From NCBI GenBank assembly GCA_030151135.1, contig JASLEQ010000633.1:1-21856 (forward strand): DNA of 21,856 bases, read 5' to 3'. Below are positions 7,669-14,306 of this stretch, in pieces; the stretch's first letter is position 1; every line of letters starts with the position of its first letter. The DNA is from Candidatus Sulfotelmatobacter sp. (GTDB lineage: Bacteria > Acidobacteriota > Terriglobia > Terriglobales > SbA1). The notes beneath the pieces were generated by a model, which saw nothing but the letters and a program-made list of their open reading frames with translations, had not been told where the DNA came from and did not search any database. A program made the position numbers and the translations under genes.

Positions 7669-7756
7669 AGCAAGATCAAGCAGCATCAAGCAAGACTGAG
7701 AAAGACAGCAAGACCAGGCAGCATTAAGCAAGACCAGGTAACACAAGCAAGACGAG
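7669..7756. repeat. Five degenerate AGCAAGA direct repeats, about 19-base period
   Basis: Copies of AGCAAGAYYRRG start at 7669, 7689, 7707, 7727 and 7746 (spacing 20, 18, 20, 19). Copies 3 and 4 share 12 identical bases (AGCAAGACCAGG). The stretch is strongly purine-rich on the plus strand, has no open frame, and runs into the hairpin at 7754-7797. The short, irregular units and the lack of unique spacers argue against CRISPR. Confidence 0.7.
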
Positions 7757-7797
7757 CCGCCTCGGGACCCAGCGCACGCCAGGTTCCGAAGCGGCTC
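7754..7797 (+). terminator. 16-bp imperfect hairpin after the repeat array
   Basis: GAGCCGCCTCGGGACC (7754-7769) pairs with GGTTCCGAAGCGGCTC (7782-7797) at 14 of 16 Watson-Crick positions, plus one G-U pair, around a 12-base loop. It is followed by CTTAATTCC, with no T-run. It may end the phosphatidyltransferase transcript or an RNA starting in the gap. Confidence 0.5.
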
Positions 7798-7878
7798 TTA
7801 ATTCCTACGGCAAATTTCGGCGGTGGTCAGGCTATTTTCATTATTTTCCGTGCAGTTTTGGATATCTATTCCTCGTCC

Positions 7879-7922
7879 TGATGGTGCGCGTTTTCGGACA
7901 ACGTCCCGGAAAGCGACCATCA
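7879..7922. other. Long imperfect hairpin in the gene-free region
   Basis: TGATGGT (7879-7885) pairs with ACCATCA (7916-7922). The stem continues inward through CGC/GCG and ends in GGAC-AAC-GTCC, with about two mismatches, one bulge and G-U pairs. A second small stem (CGTAAC 7936-7941 with GTTACG 7950-7955) follows at once. There is no coding frame here, so RNA structure is a possible reason. The rest of 7564-8201 shows no gene that I can support. Confidence 0.4.
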
Positions 7923-8144
7923 CGCAGATCATTACCGTAACCCGCTGCCGTTACGCCCTCGCCTACCATGATCTCGTCTGAAAGAAACAAATCGTCTGCC
8001 GCTCAATGGGGAAGAATGACTCTCAACCGACGGTCAACCTGGGATGACCGCAGCGTATAAGCGAGCAGGCGCTGTTTCCCGAGTGTTCGTATCATTCATT
8101 CCCCGAAGCGTTTGCGTGTCATCACCGTAAATTGCCATTACTCC

Positions 8145-8153
8145 TGCTATGCT
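8145..8153 (+). promoter_or_regulatory. Possible extended -10 upstream of the asparaginase gene
   Basis: TGCTATGCT fits an extended -10 (TGnTATnnT) 49 bases before the chosen start codon at 8202. No matching -35 was found. This is a weak call from position and pattern only. Confidence 0.3.
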
Positions 8154-8201
8154 ATCCGTTCGCTTTTTGCTCTCGAGCGGGATGCGAATATCGCGACTGC
8201 C

Positions 8202-9140
8202 ATGTCAATGAATCCAGTCCTGGTGGTTCACGGCGGCGCTTGGGCCATGCCTGATGACATGGTCGACGCCCACATCCGTGGCGTGAACAATGCCCTCGCG
8301 ACTGGATGGCGCGTGCTCGAAGCGGGTGGCACGGCGCTCGATGCTGTAGAGGAAGCCGTTATCATTCTGGAGGACGACGAGACCTTCGACGCCGGACGGG
8401 GCAGTTTCCTCAACCGTGACGGCAAGGTTCAACTCGACGCGCTCATCATGGATGGCTCCACCCTCCGCGCCGGAGGCGTTGGATGCGTGGAACACCTTCG
8501 AAATCCCGTGCGGGCCGCCCGCAAAATCCTAAGTGAGAGCCCGCACGTCTACTTCGTCGCAGAGGGTGCTGAGAAATTCGCCGCCGAGCACGGAGTTCCG
8601 CTGTGCAAAAATGAAGATCTCGTGATCCCGCGTGAAGTAGAGCGCTTACGGATGTATCAGAGTTCACAAGCAGCCAGCAAGCAGGATGGGAACGATCTCT
8701 TTGCTGCCGGTCATGACATGACCATCTCGCACGATACCGTCGGCGCAGTGGCCCTCGATCGCAATGGCAATATCGCTGCCGCGACTTCGACCGGAGGAAC
8801 GCTCAACAAAGCTCCGGGGCGTCTTGGCGATTCGTCTCTCATCGGCTGTGGGTGCTACGCCGACAACGAGAGCGCCGCGGCGTCCACCACCGGATGGGGC
8901 GAGCCCATCATGAAACTCGTGCTCGCCAAGTGGACGGCAGACCGCATTGCCGCCGGAAATCTTCCCGAGTGGTCTGCAAAAGAGGCCATGAACTACCTGA
9001 AGCAGCGAGTCAATGGCCACGGCGGCATCATCGTCCTCGACGCACAAGGGCGCTTCGGAATTGCTCACAACACTCCACGCATGGCTTGGGCTTACAAAAC
9101 ACTCTCAAAGCAAGATGCGGGCGTAATCCGCGAAGGCTGA
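8202..9140 (+). CDS. Isoaspartyl peptidase / plant-type L-asparaginase (Ntn hydrolase)
   Basis: This 312-residue protein matches family T2 Ntn hydrolases, which hydrolyse isoaspartyl dipeptides and L-asparagine after self-cleavage of the precursor. The N-terminus 'VLVVHGGAWAMP' and 'AGRGSFLNRDGKVQLDALIMDG' are typical. The cleavage and nucleophile site is 'SHDTVGAVALD', with Thr179 as predicted nucleophile. It is followed by the substrate loop 'ATSTGGTLNKAPGRLGDSSLIGCG' and 'ASTTGWGEPIMK'. Most family members have Gly before the nucleophile (GTVG); here it is Asp. The frame is open to 8112, but those 30 residues are not family-like, so the ATG at 8202 (or 8208) is preferred. The ribosome-binding site is poor. 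No partner gene is evident nearby. Confidence 0.9.
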   Translation: MSMNPVLVVHGGAWAMPDDMVDAHIRGVNNALATGWRVLEAGGTALDAVEEAVIILEDDETFDAGRGSFLNRDGKVQLDALIMDGSTLRAGGVGCVEHLRNPVRAARKILSESPHVYFVAEGAEKFAAEHGVPLCKNEDLVIPREVERLRMYQSSQAASKQDGNDLFAAGHDMTISHDTVGAVALDRNGNIAAATSTGGTLNKAPGRLGDSSLIGCGCYADNESAAASTTGWGEPIMKLVLAKWTADRIAAGNLPEWSAKEAMNYLKQRVNGHGGIIVLDAQGRFGIAHNTPRMAWAYKTLSKQDAGVIREG

Positions 9141-9206
9141 CGCTAAAGGCGGCAACGTTACCTCCGTAAATTGTTCCGCTCTTTGCCGGCTGTTGTAATC
9201 CGACCG

Positions 9207-10028
9207 ATGCCGTTCGTGCGCAAATGTCCAAAGTGTGGCTTGGATCTTACCGATCCTTCTGCCAGAGTTTGTCCAATGTGTGGATTGTCGCTCGCCTCCA
9301 CATCGAGGAAACCTCTCTGGGGCATCGCCATCTTTCAAATCGGTATCGCAAGCGCCTTCATGCTTTTGTTCCGATTTCCGAAATGGATGATGGCAGCCTT
9401 CGCCGGGATGATTTTGGCGGGAACTCTGGTCAGTTCACTATTGAAACCGCAAATGCCATCTGCGCCGCGGGGACCACAGCCAGTTCCCATACGTCCGGTG
9501 CTGTTTCGTTTCGTAATCGTAGGCATCTTCATCTGCGGGGTCGGGTGTCTCTGTTTCGGACTGTTCGGCTTCGTTGCCTTTATGAATTCGTGGAACGACT
9601 GGCATCGATATCAGGGCCAGCCGTACCATGTCACAACTTTTCAAGTGACCCACGTGTATTTCCAAAAACTCATGAAGGGCGGACGGGATTTTTATGCCAG
9701 TGGCACCGTGGACGGTCAGCGCGAATGGATGAGCCTTGAGCCGTATCTACGTAGCCGGCCGCGCGACCTGGCAGAAGTGGAGGAACGTGTCCCGGTTGGA
9801 ACATCAATCCCAATTTATCTTTTTCCGGAATTAAAAGGACGCTCGCGCGTGCGTGTCTATGCCGATACCCCACCCGCGGACGCCTACCACCGGGCGGCGA
9901 TGAATGCGGTGAACTACGGCCTGACCGGCCTCGCGATCTGCGGGGCGTTACTGTTCCTTCTGTCACGGGTGCGGCAGATGTGCTTCGCGGATGCGCCCAT
10001 GCAGTTCTCACGATCAGCGGGACGATAA
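9207..10028 (+). CDS. Zinc-ribbon membrane protein of unknown function
   Basis: The frame gives about 273 residues from an ATG at 9207; a TTG at 9171 would add 12. The N-terminus is a zinc ribbon with two CxxC pairs ('RKCPKCGLDL', 'RVCPMCGLSL'). It is followed by a pair of membrane helices ('LWGIAIFQIGIASAFMLLFRF', 'WMMAAFAGMILAGTLVSSLL'), a third around 'FVIVGIFICGVGCLCFGLFGFVAF', an extracytoplasmic beta-rich stretch ('YHVTTFQVTHVYFQ', 'FYASGTVDGQREWMSLEP', 'VPVGTSIPIYLFPEL') and a last helix near the C-terminus. The beta-rich part resembles DUF3592-type domains in layout. I do not recognise a named family. The gene converges on the response regulator, with 17 bases between their ends. Confidence 0.7.
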   Translation: MPFVRKCPKCGLDLTDPSARVCPMCGLSLASTSRKPLWGIAIFQIGIASAFMLLFRFPKWMMAAFAGMILAGTLVSSLLKPQMPSAPRGPQPVPIRPVLFRFVIVGIFICGVGCLCFGLFGFVAFMNSWNDWHRYQGQPYHVTTFQVTHVYFQKLMKGGRDFYASGTVDGQREWMSLEPYLRSRPRDLAEVEERVPVGTSIPIYLFPELKGRSRVRVYADTPPADAYHRAAMNAVNYGLTGLAICGALLFLLSRVRQMCFADAPMQFSRSAGR

Positions 10029-10045
10029 ATTCACCTCGGCGGCAG

Positions 10046-10702
10046 CTACAGCCATCCCTTCGTTCTCGCAATGCGGGCTGCTTCTACCCGATTGCTCGCC
10101 CCTAACTTGCTGATCGCCTCGGAAAGATAGTTCCTCACGGTTCCATCGGAGAGTCCTAACTCGCTGGCGATATCTCCGCTGGCCATTCCTTCGCCCGCAA
10201 GGCGTAGCACCTGGCGCTCGCGATCGGTCAATGGATCCATCTCTGCCCAGGCTTCGGTCGCGAGTTCCGGATGGATCACGCGCAGTCCCTGGTGCACCCG
10301 TCGAACAGCATCGGCCAGTTCTTCAGCCCGCATATCCTTGAGAAGATAGCCCGACGCGCCCGCTTCGAGCGCCCGGCGCAAATATCCAGCACGTGCAAAC
10401 GTGGTCACAATCACGACGCGAGTCCCGGTGCGGCGCCGTTTCAGTTCGGCGGCGACATCAAGACCGCTCATGTGAGGCATTTCGATATCCGTAATAAATA
10501 CATCGGGCTTGTGGGCCAGCACGGCCTCGAGTGCCTCTCTGCCGTTGCGCGCCTTCGCGATCACCGAGATGTCGCCTTCGATTTCCAGCAATGCTGCCAG
10601 CGCGCCCAGTACCATGCCCTGGTCTTCAGCCAGCACCACGCGAATGCATTTGCGCCCGTCTTTGGTGCTCTCCCTCGCGCCTTCTTTGGTAAGTGGATTC
10701 AA
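10046..10702 (-). CDS. NarL/FixJ-family response regulator (DesR-like)
   Basis: This 218-residue protein has a receiver domain (about 20-135) and a LuxR-type helix-turn-helix (about 155-215). The acidic pair E26-D27 is in 'VVLAEDQ', the phosphoacceptor Asp72 in 'DVFITDIEMPHMSG', the switch Thr100/101 in 'VVIVTTFA' and Lys122 in 'GYLLKDM'. The DNA-binding part has 'PLTDRERQVLRLAGEGMASGDIASELGLS' and 'TVRNYLSEAISKLG'. The start is a TTG whose last two bases overlap the kinase stop codon (TTGA, a 4-base gene overlap), with GGAAG upstream, so translation is probably coupled. By analogy with DesKR and other ABC-linked pairs it likely controls its own ABC operon. Confidence 0.92.
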   Translation of the reverse strand: MNPLTKEGARESTKDGRKCIRVVLAEDQGMVLGALAALLEIEGDISVIAKARNGREALEAVLAHKPDVFITDIEMPHMSGLDVAAELKRRRTGTRVVIVTTFARAGYLRRALEAGASGYLLKDMRAEELADAVRRVHQGLRVIHPELATEAWAEMDPLTDRERQVLRLAGEGMASGDIASELGLSDGTVRNYLSEAISKLGASNRVEAARIARTKGWL

Positions 10703-11886
10703 TTTTTGCCACTTCCGTTCTTCACCGGGATATCTTTCAAAGGCAGCGTGATCAGCAGCCTGGTGCCGGACTTGTTGCTGCGCTCCAACGTGCCGCCGAT
10801 CATCTCGACGCGCTCGCGCATCCCTCGCAGGCCATTGCCTTCCACATTCACACAGCCCTGCCCATCATCGGAGATTTCCAGCCGACACGATCCGTTCTGC
10901 TGTTCCAGACGCAAGCGGCAACTGGAAGCTCGCGCATGCCGCACGACATTTGTGACACCCTCCCGGACGGCAAGAGACAGCACGCTTTCCTGTATGGCCG
11001 GAATCTGCAGGGTTGTGGCCGCCTCGAGTTGCACGCTGACTCCCGCGGTTTCAAGGGTCGCCTTGGCCTGCGTCAGTTCGGCGGCTAGCCCTTTCGCCCG
11101 ATAGCCGCGGATCGCATCCCGCACTTCCGACAGCGCCTTCCGCGAAATCTCCTCGACCTCACGAATTTCTTTACCCGCGCGTTCAGGATCACGCTCGATC
11201 AATTTTCCAGCCAGTTCCGATTTCAAAGTGATTACCGACAGAGTGTGCCCGAGCACGTCATGCAGGTCGCGGGCAATCCGCTCGCGCTCCGCAAGCTTTG
11301 CCAGATGCTCAATTTCTTCGTTCGCCTTGCTCAGTTTCCGATGCATCCGGTTGCGTTCGGCGAAAAATGTATTACCCGCACCGATGATGATGGGAAACAA
11401 TGACGCCCAAAAAATCGCCCATAGATTGATATTCGGCCGGCCCATCGCCCGCAATGCCAGCGATTCCAGCGCGCCGATGCTACCTACGAGAATCAATCCA
11501 GCCACAGCCGCCTTCTGCGTGTTTACGCAAAACGGCAGCATCGCCGCGGCGTAGATAAAGAAGGTGCACGCGCCTGAATTGATCGGCATGAACAGCATGC
11601 CAAGAGCGATCATGCCTCCGATATGTACGAAAAGGCTTGGATTCTCCAGCGCGAACAATCCGAAATAAAGAAAAATGAAGACGAGGGCTCCAGCGATGTC
11701 GAGGAGCCAGATTCGTGCGCTGGCGTTGCCCAGCACCGGATCAATGAAGAAGAATCCGAGATAGAAAATCCACAGAAGAGGACTCCAACCGTGGTCCTTG
11801 TCTTTGAAGATGGTCCGCCACGGCTTCATTTGCCAATGGCTGGCCGTCGAGTTGGGACTTTCTCGTTCGTAGGTCAACGACGGCAT
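10699..11886 (-). CDS. DesK-like sensor histidine kinase (HisKA_3 / HATPase)
   Basis: This protein of about 395 residues has six N-terminal membrane helices (about residues 40-190, from 'LLWIFYLGFFFIDPVLG' to 'LWAIFWASLFPIIIGAG') and almost no extracytoplasmic loops. A coiled linker leads to the HisKA_3 dimerisation helix with the phosphoacceptor His in 'RERIARDLHDVLGHTLSV'. The ATPase domain has an N-box ('VREGVTNVVRHARAS') and G-boxes ('ISDDGQGC', 'GNGLRGMRERVEMIGGTL'). The layout implies sensing within the membrane, as in DesK and the bacitracin-type kinases. ATG at 11886 is used; a GTG at 11922 adds 12 residues and would overlap the small gene upstream. It forms a pair with the regulator downstream. 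Confidence 0.9.
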   Translation of the reverse strand: MPSLTYERESPNSTASHWQMKPWRTIFKDKDHGWSPLLWIFYLGFFFIDPVLGNASARIWLLDIAGALVFIFLYFGLFALENPSLFVHIGGMIALGMLFMPINSGACTFFIYAAAMLPFCVNTQKAAVAGLILVGSIGALESLALRAMGRPNINLWAIFWASLFPIIIGAGNTFFAERNRMHRKLSKANEEIEHLAKLAERERIARDLHDVLGHTLSVITLKSELAGKLIERDPERAGKEIREVEEISRKALSEVRDAIRGYRAKGLAAELTQAKATLETAGVSVQLEAATTLQIPAIQESVLSLAVREGVTNVVRHARASSCRLRLEQQNGSCRLEISDDGQGCVNVEGNGLRGMRERVEMIGGTLERSNKSGTRLLITLPLKDIPVKNGSGKN

Positions 11887-11908
11887 AGCCCTATTTTCTC
11901 TCGGCTCG

Positions 11909-12064
11909 TCAATTCCGGCCACCTTGCGCGACCGACCGTGCTTCGTACCAAACCAGCAGGGCTGCGGGCACGAGCAACATCAACGACTTCACGCCCGTGT
12001 ACAAGGCGGTCACACCAAACAGCATCAACAAGATGGTAAATCCGATCGACTTTTTCGTGTTCAT
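11909..12064 (-). CDS. 51-residue membrane protein within the ABC/two-component operon
   Basis: Reading the minus strand from ATG at 12064 gives 51 residues (starts MNTKKSIGFTILLMLFG, ends ARSVAQGGRN) up to TGA at 11911-11909. It has a basic N-terminus, two hydrophobic segments (about 7-22 and 27-39) and a charged tail, a good small-membrane-protein profile. AAGTGAG stands six bases before the ATG. The stop codon overlaps a possible GTG start of the kinase and lies 22 bases before the kinase ATG. It sits between permease and kinase in the same direction. I do not recognise a family; a role as an accessory subunit of the transporter or a link to the kinase is conjecture. Confidence 0.65.
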   Translation of the reverse strand: MNTKKSIGFTILLMLFGVTALYTGVKSLMLLVPAALLVWYEARSVAQGGRN

Positions 12065-12133
12065 ACTCATCTCACTTGCTCAAGGCAACTCTCAACAGTC
12101 CTCGCTACAGCCCTCTTGAGACTTGTACTTCGT

Positions 12134-12949
12134 TTAGCCATACATTTTTTCCTGGTCGCGCTGGAAGCCAATACGCGCGACTCCCAAACAGATCATCGTG
12201 AACGCGAGCAGCACTTCCCAATGCGCCACTGCCGAATGGTGATTTCCCGCGCCTACTGTTCCCAGTGCCAGTTGCGAAAGGTGATATGGCGGCAGCACCA
12301 GCGCGATCTTCTGCACCACCTTCGGCAGGAACATGAATGGCACCCATAGCCCGCTGCAGAATGACATGGGCAAATAGATGAGGTTGATCATCGGAGGCGC
12401 AGAGTTCGGGCCAGTAAAATACCCGAGTGCGAGTCCCATCGCGGAAAACGGCAGCGAACCGGCAACTAGTGTCCCCATCAGCGCAAGGACTGTAAGCAAT
12501 GGCATCCGGACGCCGCCCATCGTAAAGCCCAACGCGAAGAGGGCCAGCACAATAATCGCGCTGAAGATCATGCTGACAATCACCTTCGCGGCAAAATAGG
12601 CAAAGGGCGGCATCGGACTCGCCCGCTTCACTTCCAGCCATCCCAAGCCTCGATCCGATGCCAGGCCAGCAGCCGTTCCGAACAGCGACGCCCCCATTAC
12701 CCCGAATGTTCCATACGTCGCAATCAAGTAGGTTGGCACGCGCATGCCGCCGATTGCCTGGTTCGAGTTCAATACCAGCCCGAACAGTACGTAGAACATA
12801 ATCGGGAAGCTCAATACGGAAAGGGTGTACACGCGCAGGCGCAGGTATTTTAGAAATTCGTACTTTGCTTCCTTCAAATAGATAGTCAAAGTATGCGCGG
12901 GCGACCTGCGAATTTGCGGTGCGCTCAATGCTATGGTTGCGCTGCTCAT
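12134..12949 (-). CDS. ABC-2 type transporter permease
   Basis: This 271-residue permease has six predicted membrane helices. The N-terminal cytoplasmic stretch ('LTIYLKEAKYEFLKYLRLRVYTLSVLSFPIMFYVLFGLVL') is typical of ABC-2 exporters. The core has 'YLIATYGTFGVMGASLFGTAAGLASDRGLGWLEVKRASPMP' and the late conserved stretch 'LIYLPMSFCSGLWVPFMFLPKVVQKIALVLPPYHLSQL'. AAGGAG lies six bases before the ATG, and the gene starts 25 bases after the ATPase ends. With that ATPase it forms a DrrAB-like exporter of an unknown substrate, for example a membrane-active compound, lipid or antibiotic. Confidence 0.92.
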   Translation of the reverse strand: MSSATIALSAPQIRRSPAHTLTIYLKEAKYEFLKYLRLRVYTLSVLSFPIMFYVLFGLVLNSNQAIGGMRVPTYLIATYGTFGVMGASLFGTAAGLASDRGLGWLEVKRASPMPPFAYFAAKVIVSMIFSAIIVLALFALGFTMGGVRMPLLTVLALMGTLVAGSLPFSAMGLALGYFTGPNSAPPMINLIYLPMSFCSGLWVPFMFLPKVVQKIALVLPPYHLSQLALGTVGAGNHHSAVAHWEVLLAFTMICLGVARIGFQRDQEKMYG

Positions 12950-12974
12950 CTGTATCTCCTTCTGTATACTGCCT

Positions 12975-13922
12975 TCAATTTGAGGGAACGCTTGTGCTTT
13001 CCTGCGTCAGAGCCAGGAAGGCGTCTTCCAATCCAGCGCTGGTCACTTCAAGTCCTGACAGCGTTGCATCGAGCGACAGTAACGCCCGAACCACTGGCTC
13101 CGCCTCGGCGGCATGAATCTCCATGGCCTCGCGATCTTCTTTCGCTTCGTTGACGCCTGCCAACTCTCGCACCGTGCTCAGCGGTAATTGGGTGATGCAG
13201 CGAATCTTCTTTCCCGCGGTTTTTGCCTTGATCTCCGCCGGTGTGCCTTCGGCGATGATTTCCCCTTTGTTGATGACGGCCACTCGGTCCGCCAAAGCAT
13301 CCGCTTCCTGCAAGTAATGCGTCGTCAAAAGGACAGTCTTTCCTCGCCGTACCAATTGCCGGATTTCGTCCCAGAGCAACCTCCGTGCCTCAACGTCCAT
13401 ACCTACCGTAGGCTCGTCCAGAAACAACAAATCGGGATCGCCACACAATGCCAGAGCGAAGAGGACACGCTGTCGTTGACCGCCGGAAAGGTCTCCGAAC
13501 TTGCGGTCCCGCAGTTGCTCAAGTCCGGCGGACGCCAAAACCTGCACGGCAGGCATGGGCTTTTGGTAATAACTGGAAAACAGATCGATGTGCTCGCGCA
13601 CGCGTAACGTTTCCGGAACTCGCCCCACCTGCAGCATGGCCCCGGTTCTCATCCGGTTTTCGGGATTTGTGGGGTCGCCACCGAACACGCGTACTTTTCC
13701 AGCATTCGGTTGCAGGAGCCCAAGTAGCAACTTCACTGCCGTGGTCTTGCCCGCTCCATTCGGACCAAGAAGCGCCAGTACTTCTCCTGCTCGCACCCGG
13801 AAATCGATTCCCCCGAGCGCACGGACTGAGCCATAATTCTTGGTAACTCCCTGCAGGCTGGCGACTACCGAAGGTGCCGCCGACGATTCGCGAACCCGTA
13901 TTTGATCGAGAGTTGCTGTCAT
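12975..13922 (-). CDS. ABC transporter ATP-binding protein (DrrA/CcmA-like)
   Basis: This 315-residue ATPase has Walker A 'GPNGAGKTT' (residues 53-61), Q-loop region 'GAMLQVGRVPETLRVREH', signature 'LSGGQRQRV' (from 145), Walker B 'LLFLDEP' (165-171) and the H-loop in 'TVLLTTHYLQEADAL'. The C-terminal 80 residues are the regulatory tail common in drug and lipid exporters of the DrrA type. The frame is open to 14039, but ATG at 13922 is chosen because AAAGGA stands seven bases upstream and the earlier residues are unrelated. It is the first gene of the ABC and two-component operon. A gap of about 384 bases with two palindromes lies upstream. Confidence 0.93.
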   Translation of the reverse strand: MTATLDQIRVRESSAAPSVVASLQGVTKNYGSVRALGGIDFRVRAGEVLALLGPNGAGKTTAVKLLLGLLQPNAGKVRVFGGDPTNPENRMRTGAMLQVGRVPETLRVREHIDLFSSYYQKPMPAVQVLASAGLEQLRDRKFGDLSGGQRQRVLFALALCGDPDLLFLDEPTVGMDVEARRLLWDEIRQLVRRGKTVLLTTHYLQEADALADRVAVINKGEIIAEGTPAEIKAKTAGKKIRCITQLPLSTVRELAGVNEAKEDREAMEIHAAEAEPVVRALLSLDATLSGLEVTSAGLEDAFLALTQESTSVPSN

Positions 13923-14019
13923 TTCTGGTCCTTTCAGCGCATTCATGGAACTTGCGACCATCCGTTCACCCAGTGTTTGGATCTTCGCGCGATGTCGCGT
14001 CGCCAACCAGTGCCATCCA

Positions 14020-14045
14020 TCACGCGTAACGCGTGACAATTGTCA
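14020..14045. promoter_or_regulatory. Two overlapping perfect palindromes, candidate operator of the ABC operon
   Basis: TCACGCGT-A-ACGCGTGA (14020-14036) is a perfect 17-base palindrome with one central base. TGACAATTGTCA (14034-14045) is a perfect 12-base palindrome overlapping it by TGA. They lie 98-123 bases upstream of the ATPase start. Such symmetry suits a dimeric regulator, for example the response regulator encoded in the same operon, but that pairing is inference. The remaining gap (14046-14306) has no supported gene and no clear -35/-10 pair. Confidence 0.55.
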
Positions 14046-14306
14046 TGGCCCCAGAACCCCGGCTAAAGTGCTCTATTCAGCTTGCGGCTCTTGGAAGTCG
14101 AGACCCAGCCGTGTCTCTTTTATGGTTGCGAGCTAAGCATGAACCTGGCGGGCTGTGGCAGGGCAATTCAAGACCAGCCTGCCCGGAAATGTGAGCGCAA
14201 TGCTAGACGCCTTGATTCGATGAACAGATAGGAAAAGACAAGGAGCGGACGCGATGTGGCAAGGTCTCAAGGATTCTGGTCTAAACGTCGGAGCGCAGTC
14301 CGCGGT

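Noticed and set aside
7669..7756. Possible CRISPR array
   Set aside because: Units are degenerate 7-12-base cores with a 18-20-base period and no unique spacers, and no cas gene is present.
10271..11104. Plus-strand frame of 277 residues across the regulator and kinase
   Set aside because: It lies opposite two genes with all expected catalytic motifs and has no recognisable domain.
12975..14039. Longer form of the ABC ATPase starting at 14039
   Set aside because: The extra 39 residues are unlike the family, carry no ribosome-binding site and include part of the palindrome region; ATG at 13922 has AAAGGA.
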